Below, piece by piece: positions 50,901-62,900 of a stretch of DNA of 64,000 nucleotides. Made by a program: the position numbers and the translations under genes. Position 1 is the first letter of the stretch, and each line of letters begins with the position of its first letter. Source of the stretch: Diphasiastrum complanatum (taxonomy: Eukaryota > Streptophyta > Lycopodiopsida > Lycopodiales > Lycopodiaceae); NCBI GenBank assembly GCA_029204225.1, contig CM055098.1:9544746-9608745 (forward strand), read 5' to 3'. The notes beneath the pieces are model-generated. The model was not told the DNA's origin, ran no database searches, and worked only from the letters and a program-made list of their open reading frames with translations.

Positions 50901-53900
50901 TTGGAGGCAATGTCAGAGGCCACTATCCAGGTATCGAGGTAACATTTGTACACTAGCAATGTCCAGCTCTAGGAAGCGGGAACAATAAAATTTTGGCTTG
51001 ACCTTGAGAGGTCCTTGAGAGGTCATTTGTAAGTATGCTTGATGAATAACCCCTTTGTTGTACTAATGGGATCCCTCTAGTAATTCTGAAATATCCATGC
51101 CATATGTACGCAAGAGACGGGAGGCCTAGGAATACCATGAGAACTGATGACCTTGACCATAGTGTTGTTGAGAAGAGAGGAGAGCCATATGTGAATATCT
51201 GGTCAATTATTTGTGAGATTCATCAATCTCTAAATGAATATGATAAGCTTGAAAATGGCATCAAGTGTTGAGTGGCATGACTGCAAACTTTGCAAGGATG
51301 ACCTAATGTGGGATTGAGGGCTTAGCTCGAATCATGTGTAAAAGCATAGTGGTTTGTAGGCGGGAGATATTGGCCCATTTTGACTCTGGAATCCGTTTGT
51401 GCAATATACGCTTTAGGTGAGACAATGGTGTCAATCACTTGGGGCATCCCAAATATGTTTCTTGAAACAGAAATGCTTAAGACTTAACCAGAGGCACATG
51501 GCTTTTCGTTGACTTGGTAGCAACATCTTATCTCATACTAAAGATGCTGTGAATACTTGTTGTTGCATATAGGCCCTGGAATTGTTAAAGATCATGATTT
51601 GGGTCTATGCATTCAATCCAACTTGTCCCTAACTGAATGCAGTTTGTCCAAATGCTATTGTAGCCCCTCAGCTATAGATGAAATCGGCGCCACATTATTT
51701 ACATATAATAAAATAGATACAAGAATATCACCAAGACATCTAGTACCGCCATCCAGGTCAATTACTCTCTCTAGTTCATCAATATACAACCCTGCTTCAC
51801 CCCAATATTACTCTTAACCAACTGCGAAAGGCCCTCATCAACCCCATACCTGCTCATATTGTGCCATGACTATCAAGATCCCTCATCCTATGCCTGTGCA
51901 GGTGTCTCGTAATTGAGTCATGCTTTTCGGAAATCAACAAAATTACAAGACATTCTTATATGCTTGGATGTAAAGGATGACTTATAACTTCCAACAACAG
52001 TCGAGAGCATTGCTTGCACCTCTGCCATGGTCCTCTCCATACTATCCATGCAAGCTTGCACAAATGGAGAAACACCTGCATGTGAACTTGCAATCACTAT
52101 ATTTGGATTGTGGTCAGGGCTAGGCACTACTAGGTGGTGATTGGAGGGCAACTGGAGGGCTAAGAGGGATATTGACATGGTCGTCTACCATAATGGATAC
52201 AGTATGGGGAAAAGAAAATGAAAGAAACACTTTTCTCTTAATCAAAATAACAAAAAAAAATTCAACAAACAAATACTTTATGATAGAGGGAAACTGGGAA
52301 AAATACAAAATTTACAGAAGATAGATCACTCTAGTTTCAATAATGATTCAGTACTAATGCTGGTGCAGTAAAATAAAGTTACTGGAAAATCAGAATTAAA
52401 AAACAAGCAAAAAACAGCTTGGAATTGGTAGTGATTTGCCTATTCTCTAGGCTGCAGGTGGGCTGAAGGCATAGCTGTAGTAGGGCACCCTCCTCCAAAG
52501 ATACTTCGTGCAAAATTTCAGACAACACGGACGAAAAACGAAGAAGTTGCGAAGTTTCAACTCCAAGAGCTTGAAAAAATATCCAAAACCTGTTTAGTGG
52601 TTGCTGAGAATTTCTCAGATTTGAAGCTTCTCTATCAGTGATCTAGCATCCCCAAGAAGCTGCCGAAATCTCATAGCAATCTGATAAGCGTAGACAAAGT
52701 TATGGCCATTTTTTTGCTGCCGACAAAATCCAGTTTTCAAATTTTAGATCCGGAAATTCCTATTTTTTTTGTCTCAATTTCAGGAAAGCTTCCTGCCCAC
52801 CAGTGATCTATTGTGGGGCGTCAATTCCTCCACTTCTCCCTTTCGGAATCCCCCAAGAAAATTGATGTTTCCTAGAACGAGGCTTTGACACCAATTATCA
52901 CAAGGCTGTCTCTCCAAGGTCGTGAAACTAAGAAGGCCGGTGTGTAAAATGAACCTCCCAACCGTAGGCACCCCGTCTATGAGTCCTGCTACCGGCTATC
53001 CCTGTTAATTGGCACATGGCATCCAGCACGCCTGGCATACATCGTACCTATGACCCGTGAATATTGAGTGACTCATATGCTATCACCCCCATGCCTTGAT
53101 AAAGACCTATGACCCGCTTGGTCACCCTGGCTACTTGCTGGCTAGCATCTCGTTACTGACGGCTAGGATATCGACAGTCACAATTCACCGCGTCTTTGAC
53201 AGCTTGTCAGGCAGTCTCACTAAGTTATTGCTTGTGATGCATCGGTGGACAAAAGTCCATTCAGATTACTCGCCTTTGCCAGTACTTGGCCTTAGGCCCT
53301 CTGGTATCTGGCCTGTTGAAGAGTAATGCCTATTTTACTCCTTTTGGCTAAGCATTAGTTAAGTTGTACATAACTCATGGGGCATGTTTTAATTAAATGC
53401 ATGAGACCCCCCTTTTGTTAAGTTATGTAAATTAGTGCAAGTGGCCCACTTGGCCAAGTAGCTCACTCCTATGGTTGACACCTAGACTTTCCATGCATGT
53501 AAAGGAGTTGCTTGCCTCAAGGGATTTGGAGGACCCACGCCCTCCTCTCTCCCTCTCTAGCAATTCATTTCTTCTTGAGACTTTTGAGTTTGTGAGATGC
53601 TCATGCAATTCTCCTTGTGTATGATATTTCCATAGCCAAGTTTTCTCAAGCTTTCATAGTTGATCTAGCATTTGAGTTAAGATACTCCATAGCTAGGTCT
53701 TGTAAATCTTCATGGTATCAGAGCAGGTTGTCTAGCCTGTGAGTCTGAGAGTGAGAGAAACTTCAGTGCTTAGATTCTTATCTTCTACAAGCACCTCAAT
53801 CTTGAAAGAGGGAGCATTTGATCTACAGGTGTCAGATCAGGTGGAGTCTTGCACTGTTGGAGAGCTATTGGCAAGGGGAGTGGGATGATCCAAAAACTTT

Positions 53901-56900
53901 CTAAATCTGGCTAAGTTTTGGGGAGTCTTTCTGGAGGAGCTTACACAAAAGTAGGGCGCACTTTCTGTAGGGGCTTCTGGTTTCTGTTCCAGTGGAGCCT
54001 AGTGCTTGTGCTAGTGAGGCCACACCAAGTGGCAAAGACAAAAGCAGGAGCTGAAGGGTTGCCTTGAAGTGGCTACATACCCTAGTTTGGGGTTAAACCC
54101 TTGTTGCTGGAAGCTGTTCTTTTCTGATCTTTTTCAAGTTGAGCTTCTGTTTTAAGCACAGATTTTAGCATGGCAAGTCTTGGGGAGAGTTTGCTGGGTG
54201 AATCTAGCAAACTAGATGGCACAAACTACAGAGTGTGGAAGTTCAAGATAGCCAATATCTTGATGGATAAGAATTGCTGGGAGGTCATGACAGGTACAGA
54301 ACCTGTACCAGCATCTGATCCTGAATTGAAGGACTACATGAACAGGAGACATAAAGCTCATAGGATAATCAATCTTTCTGTCAAGGACAATATTATTCCT
54401 CACATTTGCAATGCAAGGGATGCAGCTGATGCTTGGACAATTCTGAAGTCTATGTTTGAACAGTGGATTCAGCCAAGCTGGTGTATTTGCAAAACAGGTT
54501 ACATACTCTCAAGATGGAAGCAGGTGCAACAATTGGTGATCATATTACAAAGGTCAAGGACCTATTGGATCAACTTGCTTCAGTTGGAGAGAAAGTAAGT
54601 GACAAGAGTATTGTTCCCATAGTCTTGAACAACTTGTCATTCAACTATCAAGACTATGTGATGTCCCTTTCTGCTAGGGAGAAACTCCCAACCTTTGGGG
54701 AGTTATGTGGTCTTCTTTTACAGGAGGAGATGAGAAGGAAGAATCTTTCTGAAAGGGAAGATAATCCAGAGCTTGCATTTGCTTCTAAGAAGAAGCAAAA
54801 CTTTCAGAAGAAAGGCAAAGGCAAAAAGAAGAACTCAAAGCAAAGCTTGGAGCAACAGGTGTCCAAGTTACAGGTTGGAGAGGAGTCAAGCACCAATTCC
54901 TCATCTACACCCAAGAGGAAGGGCAACTGCAACTATTGTGGTAAGTATGGGCATTTTGCTTTTGAATGCAGGAAGAAGCAAAGTGATCAGAAGTGCTTGA
55001 GCTATTCACCGCAGCCCTATCATCTGAATCCACATTTGGTGGATGGTACATTGATTCTGGAGCCTCAAAGCACATGACACCTCATAGAGATTGGTTCAGC
55101 ACCTATGAGGAGACAGAAGATGGCCAGCATGTTTGCCTTGGAGATAATTCTACACGTATGGTGAGGGGCAAAGGCATAGTTGCAATACAGCTATCATCAG
55201 GTGAGGTGAAGGAAATTAAAAGTGTGTTGCATGTACCAGGGTTGGCTAAGAACTTGTTATCTGTTGGTGCCATTACCAAACAAAACATGGTGGTAAAGTT
55301 TAATGATTCTAAATGTTTGGTAAAAGACAAAGATCAGAACTTCAAGGTGGTAGCCAAGGGAATGCAAGAAGGAGGTCTTTACAAGCTTTTCACAACCATT
55401 CCTAGCCAAGAGGCCTTGTCTGTAAGAGATACTAATCGGGACAAGCTTTGGCATGAGAGATATGGTCATTTGAGTTACAAAAGTTTGCAAGTTTTGAACA
55501 GGCACAAAATGGTAGTAGATCTTCCTAGCATTAAGTCTTCTTCAGATACATGTGAGGCTTGTGCATTAGGGAAGCAACAGAGGAAAAAGTTTCCAAAGGA
55601 GAAAGCTACCAGGGCCAAGGGCATTCTTGAACTTGTGCATTCAGATTTATGCGGTCCCATGCAGGTCAAATCAGCAGGGGGGGCATACTATCTCATGACC
55701 TTCGTAGATGATTTCTCTCGGAAGGTATGGGTCTATTTTCTGAAACTGAAATCTGAAGCGTTCAAATACTTCAAATAGTGGAAAGCTATGGTGGAAAACC
55801 ACACAGGAAAGAGGTTAAAGACTCTCAGGTCAGATAAGGGTGGTGAGTATATTTCTGATGAGTTCAAAGATCTTTGCAAAGCATGTGGGATAAAGAGACA
55901 GTTTACTGCTCCACATACACCGCAGCAAAACGGCGTGGCTGAGCGGAAAAACAGGTCTATAGTTGAGTGTGCGAGGAGCATGCTCAAGGCAAAGGGGTTG
56001 CCAAATTCCTTTTGGGCAGAAGCGGTAGCAACTGTTGTTTTTCTATTGAATAGAAGTCCAACCAAAGTAGTTGAAGGAATCACGCCAGAAGAGGCATATA
56101 GTGGCAACAAGCCCAAAGTGGGCAGCCTTCGAGTATTTGGGTGTACAGCATATGCACATATACCAAAGGACTTGCGGAAGAAACTTGATGCAAAATCTAT
56201 AAAGTGTGTCTTTCTTGGGTATAGTGAAGGTGAGAAAGCTTATGTGCTATATGATCTCGAAAACAGGAGGAAGATCCTAAGTCGAGATGTCATCTTTGAT
56301 GAAGAGCATGCACCCAAGATACAGGAGCAGGAGAAGGAAGGAATTACTGAGTTCATACCCTTGATTGATTCCACGGATGAGGATCCTAGTCAAGAGTCCT
56401 GTAAGCCTCAAGTGCAGGAGCAACAACAGGAAATCGAACCTACTAGTTCGAGACCTCTTTTTGGCCAAGTACCAGAAGCAGAAGTTGGGGACAAACGGAA
56501 GACTAAAACAGTACCATGGGATACGTGGTCACCATCCACATCACCTACTGCTAGGAAGAAGCTACCTAGGTGGTATTGGGAAACAATCAAAGAAGGTCAA
56601 ATGATTGAAGAAGGAGAGAGCAGTGAACAGGGTGTCAGAAGATCTCTTAGGTCTCATGAGAGACAAGAGACTAACTTTGCTCTTATGTCCACTATTCTGA
56701 ATGCAGATGAGCCACAGTTCTTTCACGAAGCCGTGAGAGAAAAGGTATGGCAACATGCCATGCAGGAGGAGTACGACTCCATTGTCAAGAATGACACATG
56801 GGAGCTCACTACATTGCCAGAAGGGAAGCAACCAATAGGTTGCAAGTGGGTCTATAAGACCAAGTTTCATGCCAATGGAACAGTGGACAAGTACAAGGCA

Positions 56901-59900
56901 AGGTTGGTGGCGAAAGGCTATGCTCAGCAAGAGGGGCTAGACTATGATGAGACATTCGCACCTGTTGCTAAAATGACATCTATCAGGACCGTTTTGGCTA
57001 TAGCCTCATATTTTGATTGGGATGTCCATCAAATGGATGTCAAGAGTGCCTTTCTTAATGGGCACCTACAGGAGGAGGTTTACATGGAACAACCGCAGGG
57101 ATTTGAAATAACAGGCAAGGAGAATCTGGTTTGCAGGCTTAGGAAAGCCTTGTATGGGCTCAAACAGGCGTTGGTATAGCCGAATTGATGAGTACTTTGC
57201 AAGGCAAGGGTTTGAGAAGAGTAAGTCTGATTGCAATCTTTATGTCTTCAGGGAAGGAGAAGACTTTGTGGTTGTTGTGCTCTATGTGGATGATCTACTC
57301 ATCACGGGAAGCAATAAGAAGCTTATTGCTTGTGTTAAGAAGAATCTTTCTAATGAGTTTGAAATGAAAGATTTGGGTTTGCTACACTATTGCCTAGGAG
57401 TTGAAGTTTGGAAAGGGAAGCGTTGTCTTTTTATCTCACAGGCAAAGTATGCACAGAAATTATTGAAGAGGTTTAACATGCAAGAAAGCAAACCAATCAA
57501 CACACCCATGGATGCAAGCAACAAGCCATCAAAAGATGATGGTCCAGCATTTGCAGATGAGACGCTCTATCGTCAGTTAGTGGGCAGCCTGATTTACCTT
57601 ACTACCACCAGGCCAGATATTGCTTATGCGGTTGGAATTGCAAGTCAATACATGTGTAAGCCTACCGAAGCACATTGGAAGGCAGCCAAGCGGATCCTAC
57701 GATATGTGAGAGGGACAGTGACTTATGGGATTGGATACACGGATGGCGGGAACCTTCAGCTGGAAGGTTATTCAGATTCTGATTGGGCAGGTGATAGAGA
57801 CGATCGGAGATTGACGACAGGCTATTGTTTCAGCCTAGGTTCAGGGGCTATATCGTGGTGCAGTAAGAAGCAGCCTACTATTGCTCTATCGTCTACCGAA
57901 GCTGAGTACAGGGCGACTACGAGGTCCGCCTGTGAAGCCATTTGGTTACGCCGTCTATTTGAGGACATGCAGATTGCTCAAGTAAGACCTACATTGTTAC
58001 ATTGTGATAACCAAAGCTGCATTCAGCTTGCGAGGAATCCAGTCTATCATGCACGGACAAAACACATAGAGGTGGACCAGCATTTTATACGAGAGAAAGT
58101 GCACAGTGGGGAGATTGAGCTAGTTTATTGTGACACCAACGACCAGACAACTGATATTTTTACTAAACCACTTAGTAAAGATAAGTTTGAAAAGTTCAGA
58201 ACTTTGTTGGGTGTCAGTTTGAATAAAATTGCTATTAAGGGGGGTTGTTGAAGAGTAATGCCTATTTTACCCCTTTTGGCTAAGCATTAGTTAAGTTGTA
58301 CATAACTCATGGGGCATGTTTTAATTAAATGCATGAGACCCCCCTTTTGTTAAGTTATGTAAATTAGTGCAAGTGGCCCACTTGGCCAAGTAGCTCACTC
58401 CTATGGTTGACACCTAGACTTTCCATGCATGTAAAGGAGGTGCTTGCCTCACAAGGGATTTGGAGGACCCACGCCCTCCTCTCTCTCTCTAGCAATTCAT
58501 TTCTTCTTGAGACTTTTGAGTTTGTGAGATGCTCATGCAATTCTCCTTGTGTATGATATTTCCATAGCCAAGTTTTCTCAAGCTTTCATAGTTGATCTAG
58601 CATTTGAGTTAAGATACTCCATAGCTAGGTCTTGTAAATCTTCATGGCCGTGCCGAGATCATGTTGGTGCCGTGACTAGGCTCTAACATCATTTGGACCG
58701 ACTAATCGGATTTTGTGAATCTACAAGGTCAAGAGGCACTACATATGAATCAATCGTTGGTCTATGAGGAGCCTATTTTCAGCAAGGAGAACTTTTATGT
58801 TTGCTATCCCATCACTCTATACAAGGTTTTGAAGGCCTGATTCAACAAGGATCGAAGCTATAGGCTCTCTCAAGCCTATCATTGATTGCAATCGAATCTA
58901 AAGGAGTTGATACCCTTAATCTTTGAGTAAGCTTGGCTGTTTTATAGCTGTTTTCTAGCTAAGGAGATTGATGATTTTTTGTGCACGCAAGAGGGCAATG
59001 ACTTCCATAAGTCAAGAGCTTGCTGAATTTTTGTGTGCATGTAAGTGGAGATCACTTCCACAAGTCATACTATTGAGATTTTGGCTATTTTCCATCCAAG
59101 ATACTTGCGTGCAAGAGGGATTTGGCTTCTATTAGCTGAATCATTGGAGTTTTGCACATGCATGTTGGATCATAATAATGTACTGTTAGGACTTTGTTAC
59201 ATGCATTTAGTCTGTCCCAACAAATGAGCAAGAAGCTCAGAATAATCATAAAGCAAGAAAAAAACATACCATCATCAATCTCTATGTGAAAGAGAAGATT
59301 GTACCTCACAAGAGGAATTCAATAATGACAAAGCAAGCATTGGACATACTTAAAAAAAACATGTACAGACGGCAACTCACTTTCGTGTACTTCTTAACAA
59401 CCAACTGTTCTATTTGAGGATGCATGCAAACGAGTCTATCAATGACTTTATGACCAGGATCAACTCGCATGCATAGGAGATGTTCAAGATTTGGTATTAG
59501 TCACTCTAATATGAATATGCTTCCACTAGCACATCAAACTTGGTTTGACAATTTTAAGGAGACAATTTGCAGCTATAGATACATTACGGCAAAATTTTGC
59601 GGTGGAAAGAAAAAATCGAACTATAGTTGAGTATGCCCAAAGTATGTTGAAGGCAAAGAATATACCAAACTCATTAGTTCATACAATGGTGTATCTACAT
59701 AACAGGAATCCAACTAAAGTGGTGGAGAATAGAACACCAAAGGAGGCTTTCTTAGGTAAGAAACCTAGTGTGAGCCATTTAGGGCTTGTGCAACAAACTC
59801 AATTTGCTATACAGGGGGGTAGGTAGTGCACAAAGCTCAAGGCTTTCAACTTTCCACACACAATTCTTGCATTCAAATTTCACACCCATATGTCAGGATC

Positions 59901-62900
59901 TAGTGGACGATTCTTTGTTTGTGTATTTCGAATTCGAGGTCCAGTCCATTATTTTTTGATGAATCTTTAGAAGGTAATGAGCTCAAGAATTGGTTCTCCA
60001 ACTTGGAGGAGATATTCGATGGATTAGTTTCAACGGGGGTATGTTTAAATGAGAGGTCTGTTCACAGTCATGCACCAGGCATGTGCAAATGAGAGACATG
60101 CATGTTTAGATGAGAGGTTGATCAGGTCATGTCTGCATTGTGATCATTTTTTTAGCTTGATGCTTTGATTTGCACTTCTCCAGCTACAGGTATCTGATCT
60201 ACCCTTTCTACCCACTTGTGCGTGTGATATATTCAGAGCACAGTTATTCTTCAGAACTTGCCTCTCAATACTCATTTGTTGCATACTGATGATCTACCTT
60301 TTATTCTTACACCTGCTTGTGCTACATCATCCATTATTACACCATTTATTGATATACCTTCCATTTTTCAGCTTCTGCTCTTATCCCCATATGCTTCAAC
60401 ACTTGAACATGATATCCCTTCCATTAAGTTCATTTTTTTGTGTTGTTCCTACCACCACTCTCCCGGTCACCAGTCCTTCATTCTGCATGCTCCTTTCTTT
60501 ACCTTACATTGTTACACCAACCTGTGACTACTTCTGTTAGTGCATGTTCCGTTGTTATCTTCTGGTCATTCTCCAAAGCAAAGTCTCCCTTCAGGCCTGT
60601 CTATTCTGTTGCCACCACGATTTTGCAAAATGTTTCTACTACTTCCATTGTTACCCCACCGAAGTATCTTTCTATCTTTAGAACATATGAGCACAATAGA
60701 TTGCAATACTCCACATGCAATTTGCTCAACAAGTAATGAAATAAGTGGCTGAGTTCTGCACAAAAAACAGAATGCTCACAAATAGGTAGACTTCGAATGA
60801 AGCCAAAACCAAAACCAAAAATTTGTGGCTACAAAGAGTGCACACTATATGCATATAGAGCTGATGGTAGCGCCGTACTCCAAGCCTAAAGGCTCTGTTA
60901 CCATGTATCTTCATTTAAGAAGTATTCAATCACACAAAGCATTCTCAAAAGAAAGAGAGAGATGGCTAGAAACCTTCTTGTAGAAACTCGTGGACAGCCA
61001 AGCATACTCTTTGTACACCTCATGTTGTTGCACCTCTTTGATAAATGATTGATTGTTATACCTTCTAAGGTTATCTATCTTTTTCGTTGTTACATCTTCC
61101 ATACACTTCCCCTTAGTTGTCTCCTCCCCTGTACCTAGAATTGAAATTGATGATTAATATGGTCATGGCCTAATTGGGTCTAGAGTTATTTCACTCATCC
61201 TCGTCAATCTCTTCGAGATGTAGATCACACCACCACTCCACCATTACCCACACAGTTATATGTGCCTCTTCTTTTGCCATGCCATCATTTGCTACTCTTA
61301 CATCAAATTTCCAAGCTCTGATGCAGAGGCTTCCAGAGGACTCTTAACATTTAGAGCTATCTATGATTTAGCTTTATTGCTTCATCAGTGCTGGTATCAT
61401 TTTTCTCCCAGGCTGCTATGCTCAAATGGATCCTTATGCTCTGCTACAATGGTGTTCTGTGGTTCGAAGCCGGCTTACTGCTGATTCAACATGGTAGTCG
61501 GTCGATATGCCTTGCTTGGGGCCTATTTGTGTATTTGCCATTCACTTTTGCCTTTACCTGGCGGTCTGTTTTGTAGGACTGGCCTGGATTCTTTCTTTGT
61601 TTATGTTATATGTACTACAATACTAATGGACATTCTACTGCATTTTACATGGCGGCCTTATTTATATGACTGGCTTGGGGCTTACACCTGTTTTTCAATT
61701 TCTCTACTACTGCTTTTACTCATCATCCTTGTCTATATGTCCAGCTTCGAATTTATCTGTATACACACAGCCATCCATTGCTGCTTTAACTCGGCATCTC
61801 CTGGTCTATAGAGTCCCCGACTTTGCCATTTCAAGAAACTACAACATTGAAAGATGACACAGCAGAACCACTTATGCCAAATAGAGGCTGCAAAACACAT
61901 GCTGAAGAAGATCCCCAACATGAAAAAGCCAGCCAGATAATTGGAAACAAGAGATAGCTGCAAAATGATGATGCAAATACTCTATTAAGCTATATGGGCA
62001 GACCAAGAATGCCAGCCAACATCAACAATACCCATCATGGTCAACAGATATGCCAAAGAATTTGAGAGAGTGAGCTAAAGCAAATGAACTCAAGCTTGGC
62101 GTAGAGCCCATACAGTTCCATAGAAAAGTAGAAATTGATTGCTGGGTATTGCATCACGACATAATGGAAATGAAGAAGGATCCAAAATCTCACCAATCCC
62201 AGAAGCAAGTGTGCCGCAAATGAGACAATAGCTGTATAAAAGAATAGAACTAGTGCCTCAAGAATGAGGACCATAAAGTGGAGCTATGGAAGGATCCCTG
62301 CTCAATGCTATGCACATGGACCAAGATTGATGAGATTAACATCAGAGGCCATCACAAATATATCCCAAGAGAGCTGTAGAAAAAATAATACTGTGTAAAT
62401 GCAGCAATAGACGGCTCACTATACTCAAAAGGACCACTAGATTTAAATCTTGATCCTAATGTGTTAAATTCTTAAAAATTTCTTCAATCTTCCATTTTCT
62501 CTGACAGTGTGAAATTTTAGGAATTTTTTGATTTGTTTGGCAATAGCTCGATTTGATCTCCCTAAAAACATTCCAAATCAATTCGAATCTTGATTCGAAT
62601 CTCGTGGGAATTATGAGTTAAGTATTGCAGGTACTTGGTCACTTATGGAATCATTGACCGTCTCGTAGGATGGCCAACCCCTGAATAGCCCATATAGATT
62701 CTAAGTAGGATTACTCTCGTCAATTGACAGTTAATGGTCATAGTCCTTGAGAGGTTCGTTTTAGGAGAACTCTACGAAGTCTTTCTTTGCAGAATCGCCT
62801 GCTAACCAGCAACTTGTTGATTGTGTTGATATTTTTGTACGAGATTGGCGGACAATTGACTATTTACTGTTTACAAAGATCTCGTTTATATGTCTTTTCA

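Larger units (their letters stand above)
53314..58644 (+). mobile_element. complete Ty1/copia element with broken pol (element 3)
   Basis: A 5331-bp element with 399-bp LTRs, TGGCC target duplication (53309-53313 and 58645-58649), primer site TGGTATCAGAGC at 53713-53724 and polypurine tract AAGGGGGGT before the 3' LTR. Gag, protease, integrase, RT and RNase H are all present in copia order. The LTRs differ by about two substitutions and two 2-bp indels, so insertion is fairly recent. Coding is interrupted by frameshifts near 54465, 54990 and 57165 and a stop at 55776. It sits in intron 6 in the same orientation as the host gene. Confidence 0.96.

Noticed and set aside
52881-52900. LTR end with primer site on the minus strand
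   Set aside because: TTGGTGTCAAAGC resembles a primer site, but the adjacent sequence does not end in CA and no partner LTR was seen.
60891-60903. Copia primer site and LTR
   Set aside because: GGCTCTGTTACCA fits a primer site, but no matching LTR pair, polypurine tract or coding region was found near it.
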